The translations under genes and the position numbers were made by a program. Below the pieces are notes generated by a model that saw only the letters and a program-made list of their open reading frames with translations, did no database searches and was not told the DNA's origin. Source: Hyphomicrobiales bacterium (GTDB lineage: Bacteria > Pseudomonadota > Alphaproteobacteria > Rhizobiales > Xanthobacteraceae). Taken from it: DNA of 64,000 nucleotides. The stretch spans positions 83,357-147,356 of the forward strand of contig PNAI01000032.1 in the NCBI GenBank assembly GCA_003169835.1, written 5' to 3'. This document shows, piece after piece, positions 7,762 through 16,835 of this stretch (position 1 is the first letter of the stretch; each line of letters begins with the position of its first letter).

Positions 7762-7791
7762 CCCGCTCCGATCATTCGGGGCGGGTTTTTT
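7762..7791 (+). terminator. Rho-independent terminator of the liv operon
   Basis: A 10-bp GC-rich stem (7762-7771 with 7776-7785, one G-T wobble) with loop TCAT, followed by a run of six T. It lies 21 nt after the stop of the binding-protein gene. Confidence 0.9.
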
Positions 7792-7805
7792 CATTTGGCT
7801 TTAAG

Positions 7806-8540
7806 TCAACCGATCTTCCCCAACACTGGAAAGGCTTCCAGCAGCCAGTAGCTTGCCTGTGAAACCCAGCCGGTGAGAAAGGCGAGCCCGGTCAGCACGA
7901 GCAGACCGCCCATCAGGCGCTCCACGTGCGCGATGTGGCGGCGGAAGCGAACGAGGAACGCCGCGAACGGCTCGATCGCGAAGGCTGCGAGTATGAACGG
8001 GATACCGAGCCCGAGCGAATAGACCGCCAGCAGGCCCGCGCCTTTGGCAACCGTCGCCTCGGTGGCCGCCACGGCAAGGATGGTCGCAAGGATCGGACCG
8101 ATGCACGGCGTCCAACCGAACGCAAATGCCAGTCCCATGACATAGGCACCCCAGAGGCCGACTGGCTTGGCGATTTCGGCGCGCTTCTGCCGGTACAACA
8201 GGCCGATCCGCGTGAGGCCGAGAAAGTGCAGGCCCATGAGGATAATGGCGACGCCTGCAACGGTCGCCAGCACGTCGGAATAAGCCCGCACCAGCGCGCC
8301 GACGATGCTCGCACTCGCGCCAAGCGCCACGAACACGGTGGAGAATCCGGCAACAAACAGCAGCGCAGCCACGACCGTCTCGCGCCGGACTGCGCGTTCC
8401 GGCTCGGCATCGGTCAGGCGCTCGAACGAGGTCCCGGCGAGGTAAACCAGATAGGGCGGCACCAACGGCAGCACGCAGGGCGAAAGAAAGCTCACAAGGC
8501 CGGCGAGCAGGGCCGCAAGGATGGTGACATTCGGCGTCAT
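7806..8540 (-). CDS. ccdA: Cytochrome c biogenesis / thiol-disulfide membrane protein CcdA
   Basis: A 244-residue inner-membrane protein that passes reducing power from cytoplasmic thioredoxin to periplasmic thiol proteins. About six hydrophobic spans. The two catalytic cysteines are visible in FLSPCVLPLVPPYL (first span) and FGWTPCIGPILA (middle), as in CcdA/DsbD. The start is placed at ATG 8540 (MTPNVTIL), preceded by AGGGGGC, rather than the longer open frame, because it places the first membrane span at the N-terminus as in the family. It stands alone; no other ccm gene is nearby. Confidence 0.9.
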   Translation of the reverse strand: MTPNVTILAALLAGLVSFLSPCVLPLVPPYLVYLAGTSFERLTDAEPERAVRRETVVAALLFVAGFSTVFVALGASASIVGALVRAYSDVLATVAGVAIILMGLHFLGLTRIGLLYRQKRAEIAKPVGLWGAYVMGLAFAFGWTPCIGPILATILAVAATEATVAKGAGLLAVYSLGLGIPFILAAFAIEPFAAFLVRFRRHIAHVERLMGGLLVLTGLAFLTGWVSQASYWLLEAFPVLGKIG

Positions 8541-8699
8541 GCCCCCTAAATGCGATGCTGGCGCGTGATATAGCAAGCCGCCGATACCTGCCATCGCCGG
8601 GATGTGATCAGCGGTGTTAACCTCGACCAGGATGAATTCAATGCCGAGCAAGCTGCCAATCGTCTTCGCCGGATAAGAGCGTGAACGAGGACTAGAGCC

Positions 8700-9695
8700 T
8701 TGAGCAACCGCAATCTCATCACCGATGTAGCGGGCGTACGCGTCGGTCATGCCGACGACGCGCGGCTTGGCTCGGGTGCGACGGTTGTGATTTTTGACCA
8801 GCCGGCCGTGGCGACCGCCGATGTCGGCGGCGGCGGACCCGGCACGCGCGAGAGCGCACTGCTCGATCCCGCCATGACGGTCGAGCGAATTGAAGCGATC
8901 GCGATTTCAGGCGGCTCCGCCTTTGGTCTTGATACTGCCTCCGGCGTGCAGGCATGGCTCGCCGAGCAAGGCCGAGGGTTTGCAATTCGTGAAGCACGCG
9001 TGCCGATCGTGCCCGGAGCGGTCCTGTTCGATCTGCTCAATGGCGGCGACAAGGCGTGGGGCCGCTTCTCGCCCTATCGCGAGCTTGGCTATCAAGCTAC
9101 GGCAAAGGCTTCGTCCGAATTTGCATTGGGCAGCGTCGGCGCGGGGCTTGGCGCGACCACCGTCAATCTCAAGGGCGGGCTCGGCTCGGCCTCGGCCACT
9201 CTGACGAACGGCGTGACCGTTGGCGCAATTGCCGCGGTCAACGCGGTGGGTAGCGTCGTCATCGGCAGCGGGCCGCATTTTTGGGCGGCGCCCTATGAAC
9301 GCGGGCGCGAATTCGGCGGGCGCGGACTGCCCTCGCCACTGCCAAATGATGCGCTCACGTTTCACAGCAAGGGTCAGCCCGGCGAAAACACGACGCTCGT
9401 TGTCGTGGCGACGGACGCTGTGCTCAGCAAGGCGCAGACGCGGCGGCTTGCGGTGATGGCGCAGGACGGGCTGGCGCGCGCGATCCGTCCGGTGCACACG
9501 CCGCTTGATGGCGACATCGTGTTCGCGGCCGCGACCGGCGCGCATCCCCTCGCCGATCCGGTGCATGCGCTTTCGGAGCTTGGTGCGCTTGCCGCCGACG
9601 TGGTGGCGCGCGCCATCGCACGCGCGATCTACGAGGCGCGCGCGCTGGCATTTGCTGGCGCGCTGCCGAGTTGGAAGGATAAGTTCGGGAGCTAG
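8700..9695 (+). CDS. P1 family (DmpA-like) aminopeptidase
   Basis: A 331-residue member of the P1/S58 family: self-cleaving Ntn-fold hydrolases, including L-aminopeptidase/D-esterase DmpA and nylon-oligomer hydrolase NylC. N-terminal ITDVAGVRVGHADD, then AISGGSAFGLDTASGVQAWL and the segment NLKGGLGSAS ... NGVTVGAIAAVNAVGS (residues 156-185) are family signatures. The new N-terminal nucleophile of the beta chain should lie in the GVTVGAI region (Thr173 is the likeliest), but I infer this by analogy. The start is TTG at 8700. The stop interlocks with that of the convergent D-amino acid dehydrogenase at a CTAG, suggesting a shared role in peptides with D-residues. Confidence 0.88.
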   Translation: MSNRNLITDVAGVRVGHADDARLGSGATVVIFDQPAVATADVGGGGPGTRESALLDPAMTVERIEAIAISGGSAFGLDTASGVQAWLAEQGRGFAIREARVPIVPGAVLFDLLNGGDKAWGRFSPYRELGYQATAKASSEFALGSVGAGLGATTVNLKGGLGSASATLTNGVTVGAIAAVNAVGSVVIGSGPHFWAAPYERGREFGGRGLPSPLPNDALTFHSKGQPGENTTLVVVATDAVLSKAQTRRLAVMAQDGLARAIRPVHTPLDGDIVFAAATGAHPLADPVHALSELGALAADVVARAIARAIYEARALAFAGALPSWKDKFGS

Positions 9696-10936
9696 TTAAA
9701 GCGCTCCGCGCTGTAAGGTTTTGGATCGCAGAACGGATTCGCGTTCGTCATCATTTCGGCGATGAGACGTCCGGTGGCCGGGCCAAGCGTCAGGCCCCAA
9801 TGCGCATGGCCATAGGCAAGCCACAAGTCGGGTTGGCCGGGTGCGCGATCGATTACGGGGCGTGAATCGGCAAAGCATGGCCGCGACCCCAGCCAGGGCG
9901 AGAGTTCCAATGGCTGGCCGAGCGGAAATAATTTGTTGGCCACGGGCAACAACAGGTTGAATTGATGCGGCGTCGGCAGTGCGTCGCGGCGCGCGAACTC
10001 GGCACCGGTGGTGATGCGCAACCCCTGCTCCATGGGCGCCACGCAATAACCGTTCTCGACGTCGACCACAGGACGGTTGAGGCTTGTGTTGCCGCGCGGC
10101 TGAAACTGCCAGTGGTAGCCGCGCTTGACCGCAAGTGGCAGCTTGATCCCGAGCGGGCCAAGCACGTCAGGAGTCCAAGGCCCAAGCGCAACGACGGCCG
10201 CGCGCGCATCGAGTTCGCCCGCGCTGGTGTTGACGCGCCAGCCGTCAGCCGAGCGGCGCAAGGTGCGCGCGTTGCCATTGATAAAAAAACCACCGAGTTC
10301 AGCGAACCGCGCGGCATAGCTTTGCGTTACGCTAAGCGGATTGCTCACGCTTGCGGCGCCCTCCCAATGGATCGCGCGGTGAAAACCGTCCGCGAGCGCG
10401 GGCTCGATCGCGCGGGTTGCTGTGCTGTCGAGCACGCGAAACGGCAAATTGAGCTGGGTCGCAAGCTCGCGCTCGCGTTCGGTTTCCGCGAATGCCGCTT
10501 CGGTTCTGTAGATCTTCAGCCAGCCAGTCTTGCGCAGATAGCGCTCGGATTTGCTTTCCGCCATCAAGGCCTCGTGCTCGGCAAGCGCACGCGCGAACAG
10601 CGGACGCATCAGCTTTGCAAATTTCAACCGGCCATCAAGCTGCGTGTTCTGCCGGTAGGCCCAAAGCCACGGCGCGACCTGCGGGAGGAAGGACAAGTGG
10701 TAGTTCGCCTCCGGCGCCTGCTTGAGTGCGATCCGTAGCAGCGACGTGAAGTCGGAGGGGAAGGCGTGGGGGAAGAGCGTGTTGCCCTCGATCACGCCGG
10801 CGTTGCCATAGGAGGTCGCCTCGCCCGGCCCGCGCCGGTCGACCAGCGCCACCGCAAGCCCGCGCTTTATCAAATGGAGTGCAATGGAGGTGCCGACGAT
10901 GCCGGCGCCGAGCACAATCGCATCGGTCTTGGCCAT
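9692..10936 (-). CDS. D-amino acid dehydrogenase-like FAD oxidoreductase
   Basis: A 414-residue DAO-superfamily flavoenzyme of the DadA type, oxidising D-amino acids to 2-oxo acids. The N-terminal dinucleotide fold is AIVLGAGIVGTSIALHLIKRG, followed by VDRRGPGEATSYGNAGVI, the DadA-specific segment. C-terminal LWLAYGHAHWGLTLGPATGRLIAEM closes the FAD site. It normally delivers electrons to the respiratory chain rather than O2. It converges on the P1 peptidase gene with interlocking stops (9692-9695). The substrate range is not predictable. Confidence 0.88.
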   Translation of the reverse strand: MAKTDAIVLGAGIVGTSIALHLIKRGLAVALVDRRGPGEATSYGNAGVIEGNTLFPHAFPSDFTSLLRIALKQAPEANYHLSFLPQVAPWLWAYRQNTQLDGRLKFAKLMRPLFARALAEHEALMAESKSERYLRKTGWLKIYRTEAAFAETERERELATQLNLPFRVLDSTATRAIEPALADGFHRAIHWEGAASVSNPLSVTQSYAARFAELGGFFINGNARTLRRSADGWRVNTSAGELDARAAVVALGPWTPDVLGPLGIKLPLAVKRGYHWQFQPRGNTSLNRPVVDVENGYCVAPMEQGLRITTGAEFARRDALPTPHQFNLLLPVANKLFPLGQPLELSPWLGSRPCFADSRPVIDRAPGQPDLWLAYGHAHWGLTLGPATGRLIAEMMTNANPFCDPKPYSAERFN

Positions 10937-11134
10937 ATAGCTCTCTCGTAATCCTCATGGTCGACCGGTCGGGGCCGACAGATCGAAAATGAGAATCACT
11001 CCGGTTAATTATAGAAACTATGCCCTAAGCCGGTACTAACAACCCTCAACAATTCACGAGTTGTGTTGCCGCCGTGCATTGCCCCCTCGCCCGCCCCGTG
11101 TTACGCGAAAAGCGCTTAAATCCGGAGGCTCGAC

Positions 11135-11812
11135 ATGCCCCGCCCGCTCAAAGTGGCGCCTTCAATTCTTGCGGCCGACTTCGCCAAGCTTGGCGATGAG
11201 GTGCGCGCGATCGAGGCCGCGGGCGCCGATTGGATTCACGTCGATGTGATGGATGGCCATTTCGTGCCGGTCATCTCCTTCGGTCCCGACGTGGTGAAGG
11301 CAATTCGTCCGGTGACCAAGAAGACGCTGGACGTGCATCTGATGATTGCGCCCTGCGATCCGCATCTGGAGGCCTTCGCCAAGGCCGGCTCCGACATCAT
11401 CACCGTGCATGTGGAAGCGGGCCCGCACCTGCACCGCTCGCTGCAAGCGATCCGCGCATTGGGAAAGAAAGCGGGCGTGTCGCTCAACCCGGGCACATCA
11501 GTGGACGCAATCGAGCACGTCATCGACAGCGTCGATCTCATTCTGGTGATGTCGGTCAATCCCGGATTCGGCGGCCAGGCTTTCATTCCGTCTGCAGCGG
11601 AAAAAATCCGCCGCATCAGCGCTCTAGTGGGGAGCCGGCCAATCGACATCGAGGTCGATGGCGGAATCACGCCGGAGAATGCGGCGCTGGTGACGGGCGC
11701 AGGCGCCAATGTGCTGGTCGCAGGTTCGGCCGTGTTCAAGGGTGGCAACTACAAAGCCAACATCGCGGCAATCCGGCAAGCGGCGGCGATGGCGCGTGGG
11801 GAAGCGCCGTGA
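11135..11812 (+). CDS. rpe: Ribulose-phosphate 3-epimerase
   Basis: A 225-residue cytoplasmic TIM-barrel enzyme interconverting ribulose 5-phosphate and xylulose 5-phosphate in the pentose phosphate pathway. The family motifs are all present: [16 protein letters not shown], the metal/catalytic segment [35 protein letters not shown] and [11 protein letters not shown] followed by the phosphate-binding [10 protein letters not shown]. The length is typical. The start ATG is preceded by CCGGAGG. The stop overlaps the purB GTG start by three bases. Confidence 0.96.
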   Translation: MPRPLKVAPSILAADFAKLGDEVRAIEAAGADWIHVDVMDGHFVPVISFGPDVVKAIRPVTKKTLDVHLMIAPCDPHLEAFAKAGSDIITVHVEAGPHLHRSLQAIRALGKKAGVSLNPGTSVDAIEHVIDSVDLILVMSVNPGFGGQAFIPSAAEKIRRISALVGSRPIDIEVDGGITPENAALVTGAGANVLVAGSAVFKGGNYKANIAAIRQAAAMARGEAP

Positions 11813-13119
11813 GCATTCCTCGCTACTCCCGCCCCGAGATGACCGCGATCTGGGCGCCGGAGACGCGCTTTCGCATCTGGTTCGAGATCGAGGCGCACGC
11901 CGCCGATGCCATGGCCGAACTGGGCATCATCCCGAAGGCCGCGGCGAAGATAATCTGGGACAAAGGTAAAAAAGCGAAATTCGATATCGCGCGCATCGAT
12001 GCGATCGAGCGCGAGGTCAAACATGATGTCATCGCGTTCCTGACGCATCTTTCGGAAATCGTGGGACCCGAGGCGCGTTTCATGCACTCGGGCATGACGT
12101 CGTCGGACGTGCTCGACACCTGCTTCAATGTGCAGCTGGTGCGCGCCGCCGATCTGCTGATCGCGGACACCGACAAGCTGCTTAAAGGCCTCAAGCGCCG
12201 CGCGTTCGAATACAAGAAGACCCCTACCATCGGCCGCTCGCACGGCATCCATGCGGAGCCGACCACGTTCGGGCTCAAGCTTGCGTCGGCTTATGCCGAG
12301 TTTTCGCGCGCGCGCGAGCGCCTTGTGGCAGCGCGCCGGGAAGTCGCCACTTGCGCGATCTCCGGCGCGGTCGGCACATTCGCGCAGGTCGATCCGCGGG
12401 TAGAGGCGCATGTTGCCAAGGAAATGGGGCTTAGCGTCGAGCCGGTATCCACGCAAATTATTCCGCGCGACCGTCACGCCATGTATTTCGCGACGCTCGG
12501 CGTCATCGCCGCTTCGGTCGAGCGGCTGGCGACCGAGATCAGGCATCTACAGCGCACGGAAGTGCTGGAGGCGGAGGAGTTCTTTTCGGCAGGGCAGAAA
12601 GGTTCTTCCGCGATGCCGCACAAGCGCAATCCGGTGCTGTCCGAAAACCTCACCGGCCTCGCCCGCGTGGTGCGCGCCTATGTGACGCCGGCGCTCGAGA
12701 ACGTAGTGCTCTGGCACGAGCGCGATATTTCGCATTCATCGGTGGAGCGCGTGATTGGTCCCGATGCTACGGTGACGCTCGACTTCGCGCTCAACCGGTT
12801 GGCGGGCGTGATCGACAAGCTCGTGGTGTACCCGAAGACCATGCGCAAGAATCTCGACCGGCTGGACGGGCTCGTGCATTCACAACGGGTGCTGATTGCG
12901 CTGACGCAAAAAGGCATGGCGCGCGAGGACGCGTATCGCGCGGTGCAGAAGAGCGCCATGAAGGTGTGGCGTGGAGAGGCTAATTTTCTATCGCTCTTGA
13001 AAGCCGATCCCAAGGTACGAAAGCACCTCACGCCAAAAGAGATCGAGGCCAATTTCGACCTTGGCTACCATTTCAAGCATGTCGATACGGTTTTCAAGCG
13101 CGTGTTCGGCAAGACGTGA
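11809..13119 (+). CDS. purB: Adenylosuccinate lyase
   Basis: A 436-residue fumarase/aspartase-superfamily enzyme acting twice in purine synthesis: SAICAR to AICAR, and adenylosuccinate to AMP. The signature [11 protein letters not shown] is present (around residue 265), with catalytic-loop Ser, and [16 protein letters not shown] supplies the catalytic His region. It starts at a GTG overlapping the rpe stop (GTGA), giving [15 protein letters not shown], which is the standard PurB opening. The longer open frame upstream of it is out-of-frame rpe and should be ignored. Confidence 0.96.
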   Translation: MSIPRYSRPEMTAIWAPETRFRIWFEIEAHAADAMAELGIIPKAAAKIIWDKGKKAKFDIARIDAIEREVKHDVIAFLTHLSEIVGPEARFMHSGMTSSDVLDTCFNVQLVRAADLLIADTDKLLKGLKRRAFEYKKTPTIGRSHGIHAEPTTFGLKLASAYAEFSRARERLVAARREVATCAISGAVGTFAQVDPRVEAHVAKEMGLSVEPVSTQIIPRDRHAMYFATLGVIAASVERLATEIRHLQRTEVLEAEEFFSAGQKGSSAMPHKRNPVLSENLTGLARVVRAYVTPALENVVLWHERDISHSSVERVIGPDATVTLDFALNRLAGVIDKLVVYPKTMRKNLDRLDGLVHSQRVLIALTQKGMAREDAYRAVQKSAMKVWRGEANFLSLLKADPKVRKHLTPKEIEANFDLGYHFKHVDTVFKRVFGKT

Positions 13120-13145
13120 TTGGTCTGAGAATGCCGATCGCGGAT

Positions 13146-13547
13146 TTATAGAACGGTTGCCACCACGGGCAACGGCGTTTCGGCTTCCTCTTGCGCGAAC
13201 ATCAAGCCTTGCGGACCGGAGAAAAAGCGACCGGCGAGTGAGCGCTGCAACGGTCCATTGAGCACATCGATATCGACTGAGAATTCACATCGATAGGCGC
13301 GCTGCTCGACCGTGCGCGCGCAGAGGTGTTTTTGGAATGTGCGCACTTCGAAGCGATCGGTGCGGTTCAACCGAATGGCGTCAGCCGCCTGCGGCCCGCC
13401 GCTTTCGGTCACGAAAGCGATTGTATTGCGCACCTGCTTCGCCAGAGTCTGTTCGAATGCTCCGCGCATTTGCGCTTCGTTCGGCTCATCGGTGAGTTCG
13501 CCTGCAACGGCGCCCATCACGATCAGCGGGACCATCAGCACTTTCAT
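13146..13547 (-). CDS. Secreted hypothetical protein
   Basis: A 133-residue protein with a short signal peptide (about residues 1-16, MKVLMVPLIVMGAVAGE). Near the middle are two cysteines (CARTVEQRAYRCEF) that could form a periplasmic disulfide. N-terminal ELTDEPNEAQMRGAFEQTLAKQVRNTIAFV looks like a helix. I do not recognise a family. It lies tail to tail with purB and stands alone. ATG 13547 follows a weak purine tract (GAGG, 12 nt before). It is probably an exported conserved hypothetical of this order. Confidence 0.6.
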   Translation of the reverse strand: MKVLMVPLIVMGAVAGELTDEPNEAQMRGAFEQTLAKQVRNTIAFVTESGGPQAADAIRLNRTDRFEVRTFQKHLCARTVEQRAYRCEFSVDIDVLNGPLQRSLAGRFFSGPQGLMFAQEEAETPLPVVATVL

Positions 13548-13663
13548 CGCAATCCTCGTCGCATCTCAAGAACGCGCAAGGATACACGCAGACCTTTTGC
13601 AGCCGCGTTCGTTCAATCAGCCAAATTTTATACAACATGCTAACCGGTCAGGAGAGAACCGGC

Positions 13664-13685
13664 CGGGAGGCCCTTCGGCCTCCCG
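13664..13685 (-). terminator. Hairpin downstream of the Bug-family gene
   Basis: A perfect 9-bp stem (13664-13672 with 13677-13685), loop CTTC, placed 17 nt after the stop of the minus-strand binding-protein gene at 13702. The better T-run (TTTT at 13686) is on the plus-strand side, so as a minus-strand terminator it is incomplete; it may be bidirectional or Rho-assisted. Confidence 0.5.
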
Positions 13686-13701
13686 TTTTGGCAACGAGTC
13701 G

Positions 13702-14691
13702 TTAACTGCCGCAGCAATCCACCGACTCTCCGCTCGCCTTGATGGGAGCCGCCCATTTCTCGATTTCACTCTTGACGAACTTGCCGAGATATTCGGGTGT
13801 GGCGCGATCATTGGGCACTACGACCGCGCCGGCAGTGCCGAGGGTCGTCTTCACGGCCGGCGTATTCATCGCTTCGACCACCGCGGCGTTGAGCGTCTTC
13901 ACGATCGCGGGGGGCGTATTCTTCGGCAGCAGGATCGCGCTCCAAGAATACGCCTCGAGGTTCGCCACGCCCTGCTCCTGCGCGGTCGGCAGATTCGGTA
14001 GCGCCGGAGAACGTTTGTTGTCCATCAGCGCGATTCCTTTGACGGTCCCTGCGTCGACCTGCGGCTTGGCGGAGTTGGCCAGATCGCAGATGAGATCGAT
14101 ACGGCCGCCAAGCAAATCCTGCATGGCCGGGCCGGTGCCGCGGTAAGCGACGTGCGCGATCTTGGTGCCGAGCACATAGTTGAGCACCACGCATCCAAGA
14201 TGAGTGGCCGAGCCCAAACCTGCGGAGCCGTAGCTCATCTTGGCCTGGTTCTCCTTGGCATAGGCGACAAACTCCTTGAGGTTATTCACCGGCAAGTCTT
14301 TCTTCACGATCAGCGCGAGCGGCGTCTCGGCGATCAAAGCAACCGGGGTGAAATCAGTCACCGAATTGTAGAGTGGCTTCTTGTAGAGCGTCTGCCCCTG
14401 GGCGTGGGTGCCGACGCTGGCGAGGATGAACGTGTAACCGTCAGGGGCCGCATCGGCCACGCGCTTGCCGCCGGTCATGCCGCCGGCGCCGCCCACGTTC
14501 TCCACGACCACTTGCTGTTTCAGAATCTCGCTCATGCGAGCGGCAACGACGCGGCCGATCTGGTCCTGCGGGCCGCCAGCGGCGAATGGGATCACCAGCG
14601 TGAGCGGCCGACTGGGATAGTCCTGTGCAACGGCACTCCCGGAAATCGCAACGATGCCGGCCAGAGCCGCACCCATGACTGACTTGAACAT
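13702..14691 (-). CDS. Tripartite tricarboxylate transporter (Bug family) substrate-binding protein
   Basis: A 329-residue periplasmic receptor of the Bug/TctC type. A signal peptide (1-22, ending SAVAQD) is followed by YPSRPLTLVIPFAAGGPQDQIGRVVAARMSEILKQQVVVENVGGAGG, the family opening (quoted in parts: PFAAGGPQDQIGR and VENVGGAGG). MSYGSAGLGSATHLG and HVAYRGTGPAMQDLLGGRIDL are also canonical. It ends with an unusual Cys-Cys (SVDCCGS). No TctA/TctB membrane genes are nearby, as is common for this expanded family. The ligand is unknown, usually a carboxylate or related small molecule. Confidence 0.92.
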   Translation of the reverse strand: MFKSVMGAALAGIVAISGSAVAQDYPSRPLTLVIPFAAGGPQDQIGRVVAARMSEILKQQVVVENVGGAGGMTGGKRVADAAPDGYTFILASVGTHAQGQTLYKKPLYNSVTDFTPVALIAETPLALIVKKDLPVNNLKEFVAYAKENQAKMSYGSAGLGSATHLGCVVLNYVLGTKIAHVAYRGTGPAMQDLLGGRIDLICDLANSAKPQVDAGTVKGIALMDNKRSPALPNLPTAQEQGVANLEAYSWSAILLPKNTPPAIVKTLNAAVVEAMNTPAVKTTLGTAGAVVVPNDRATPEYLGKFVKSEIEKWAAPIKASGESVDCCGS

Positions 14692-14803
14692 TGGACTTCT
14701 CCTGTTGTCTCAGCGGACACTTGCGCTACAAGAAACTGCGGGTCAAGCGGCCGCATGACGCACCCTAATGTGCTAATAAACACCAAGGCTTGGAGATTTT
14801 ATC

Positions 14804-15610
14804 ATGCCGGTGACCCGAATTGCCATCGCAGGTCTCGGCACAATTGGACGCGTGCTGGCGCGGCGGTTGACCGACGGAATTCCTGGGCTCACGCTTACTT
14901 GTGCTGCCGCTCGCGACGAGGCGAAGGCGCGTGCCTGGCTTAAGGATCAAAAGATCGACTGCCCACTCGTTGCAGTTGAAGCCTTTCCGCAGCATGCCGA
15001 CCTGGCGATTGAATGCGCGCCGGCCGCCATGCTGGAGCGCATCTGCCGGCCGATGCTGGAAGCCGGCAAGCAAGTGATGGTATTGAGTTGCGGCGCGCTC
15101 TTGCCGCGACCCGATCTGGTCGAGCTTGCCAAAACGCACGGCGGGCGCATTCTCGTTCCGACCGGCGCGCTGCTTGGATTGGACGCAGTTGTGGCAGCGG
15201 CCGAGGGCACGATCCATTCCGTGCGCATGACCACGCGCAAGCCGCCGAACGGACTCATGGGTGCACCTTATCTTCTGAAAAATCACATCTCCGTCGAAGG
15301 GCTCAATGACGCCAAGCTGGTGTTCAGCGGTACTGCGCGCGAAGCGGCGGCAGGATTTCCGGCCAATGTGAATGTGGCCGCGGCGCTTTCGCTCGCCGGT
15401 ATAGGGCCGGACAAAACCATGATCGACATCTGGGCCGACCCCAAGGTCGAGCGCAACTGCCATTCGATCGAGGTGGATTCCGACTCTGCGCGCTTTACGC
15501 TCTCGATCGAGAATATCCCTTCGGAAAATCCCAAGACCGGAAAAAACGTCGCGCTTTCGGTGATCGCCGCCTTACGCAAGATGCACGCCCCGCTCGCGGT
15601 CGGAACGTAA
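14804..15610 (+). CDS. nadX: L-aspartate dehydrogenase-like protein (NadX family)
   Basis: A 268-residue NAD(P)-dependent enzyme of the DUF108 aspartate dehydrogenase family, converting aspartate to iminoaspartate/oxaloacetate; in NAD synthesis it can stand in for NadB. The N-terminal Rossmann motif is IAIAGLGTIGRVLARRL. GFPANVNVAAALSLAGIGPDKT and DIWADPKVERNCHSIEV hold the Asp and His that act in catalysis in characterised relatives. No nadA/nadC genes adjoin, so a role in amino acid catabolism is equally possible. The ATG at 14804 lacks a clear ribosome-binding site. Confidence 0.8.
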   Translation: MPVTRIAIAGLGTIGRVLARRLTDGIPGLTLTCAAARDEAKARAWLKDQKIDCPLVAVEAFPQHADLAIECAPAAMLERICRPMLEAGKQVMVLSCGALLPRPDLVELAKTHGGRILVPTGALLGLDAVVAAAEGTIHSVRMTTRKPPNGLMGAPYLLKNHISVEGLNDAKLVFSGTAREAAAGFPANVNVAAALSLAGIGPDKTMIDIWADPKVERNCHSIEVDSDSARFTLSIENIPSENPKTGKNVALSVIAALRKMHAPLAVGT

Positions 15611-15670
15611 TCACGACCGCACGCCGTAAAAACAATTTCTCCCTCCAACCTGACTTAATTGAGGAAATCC

Positions 15671-16279
15671 ATGCCCGCCAAAAGTTCGTCCACGAAAAAG
15701 AGCAAGCAGCCCAGCTATCGTCTCAAAGACATCCCCGACGACCAAATGACGGAGCCGCAGCGCGCCCTACGCGATGCGATCTTCGCAGGTCCCCGCGGCA
15801 AGCGGCCGAAGCTCAATGGACCGTTCGCGATCTGGCTGCATGCGCCGCAACTCGGCATACTGGCGCAGGCACTCGGCGCGCATTGCCGGTTCAAGACCGC
15901 GTTGTCACCGCGGCTTTCGGAAACGGCCATTCTCACCACGGCGCACTTTTGGCGCGCGCAATACGAATGGTATGCGCACGCGCCGATGGCGGAACGCGCT
16001 GGCGTAAAACCCGCGACCATCCGCGACATCAAGACCGGCCGCGTGCCGAAGAGCGCGCCCAAGGACGAGCGCGCGCTCTTCGACTTCGTCAAGGAGCTCT
16101 ACCGCAACCGCCGCGTGAGCGACCGCACCTACGCGCGCGTACACAAGATTTTAGGCGACGCGGCCATGGTCGAGTTTGTCGCCATCCTCGGCTATTACGT
16201 GTTGATCTCAATGACGCTCAACGTGTTCCGCGCGCAGGTGCCGGAGGAATCGGAATTGCCATTCCGCGAATCTGTTTGA
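15671..16279 (+). CDS. Carboxymuconolactone decarboxylase (CMD) family protein
   Basis: A 202-residue protein with the all-helical CMD/AhpD-like fold. The recognisable core is KTALSPRLSETAILTTAHFWRAQYEWYAH, followed by ERAGVKPATIRDIKTGRVP and the late helices FVAILGYYVLISMTLNVF. The CxxC pair of the peroxidase branch (AhpD) is absent, so it is more like the decarboxylase/uncharacterised branch. I prefer ATG 15671 with GAGGA 5 nt upstream to the TTG at 15659. It is preceded by the aspartate dehydrogenase gene at 60 nt and may be co-transcribed. The substrate is unknown. Confidence 0.8.
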   Translation: MPAKSSSTKKSKQPSYRLKDIPDDQMTEPQRALRDAIFAGPRGKRPKLNGPFAIWLHAPQLGILAQALGAHCRFKTALSPRLSETAILTTAHFWRAQYEWYAHAPMAERAGVKPATIRDIKTGRVPKSAPKDERALFDFVKELYRNRRVSDRTYARVHKILGDAAMVEFVAILGYYVLISMTLNVFRAQVPEESELPFRESV

Positions 16280-16294
16280 GCGCAAACGAGAGCT

Positions 16295-16765
16295 TCAGTG
16301 AGCGTGCCGGTCAGATGCCGGCGCGCCAACCGCTTCGACCACGTACTCGACGTCAACCGGCCCGGCCTTCTCGAAGGTGAGCGTGCCTTTGATGCGCTGA
16401 CCTTTTTCCAGCGGCTCCTTCAAATTCATGAACATGATGTGGTACGAGCCGGGCTTGAACTCGACCGTTTCGCCGGGCTTGATTTCGAGGCCTTTGGGCA
16501 GCGGACGCATCCGCATCATGCCGTCGCTCATCGCCATCTCGTGGATCTCCACGCGCGGGGCGGCACTAAAGGTCGCGCCCGTGAGGCGATCGGGCGCCGT
16601 GCCCTTGTTGGTGATTTTGAGATAGCCGCCCGCGACCGCAGCGCCTTTGGGGGTCGCGCGCGTCCAGGGATGACCGATTTCGAGCGAGCCGACCTTGTAG
16701 TCGTGGGAGTGTGCCACGCTCATTGCGAGTGTGAGAACGGCGGTAACAATAAATGCGCATTTCAT
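16295..16765 (-). CDS. PCu(A)C-type periplasmic copper chaperone
   Basis: A 156-residue exported protein that binds Cu(I) and delivers it to cytochrome oxidase (CuA/CuB centres). A signal peptide (1-20, ending AHSHD) precedes the cupredoxin-like DUF461 domain. The Met/His copper site H-x10-M-x-H-x-M pattern is visible as VEIHEMAMSDGMMRMRPLP and YHIMFMNL. The C-terminal tail SDRHAH adds His residues. It is preceded on the same strand by a Cys-rich exported protein (16836-17201) with an 8-bp hairpin between the two genes. Confidence 0.92.
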   Translation of the reverse strand: MKCAFIVTAVLTLAMSVAHSHDYKVGSLEIGHPWTRATPKGAAVAGGYLKITNKGTAPDRLTGATFSAAPRVEIHEMAMSDGMMRMRPLPKGLEIKPGETVEFKPGSYHIMFMNLKEPLEKGQRIKGTLTFEKAGPVDVEYVVEAVGAPASDRHAH

Positions 16766-16783
16766 GGAATTGCTCCGTTTGAT

Positions 16784-16803
16784 GCGCGCTGGAAACAGCG
16801 CGC
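16784..16803 (-). promoter_or_regulatory. Intercistronic hairpin before the copper chaperone gene
   Basis: A perfect 8-bp stem GCGCGCTG/CAGCGCGC (16784-16791 and 16796-16803) with a GAAA/TTTC loop, located in the 70-nt gap between the DUF2946-like gene and the PCu(A)C gene. There is no T-run, so it is more likely an RNA-processing or stabilising element, or a partial attenuator, than a full terminator. Confidence 0.4.
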
Positions 16804-16835
16804 GAGTTGCCTGATGGACGCGAAGGAATTTCTAG

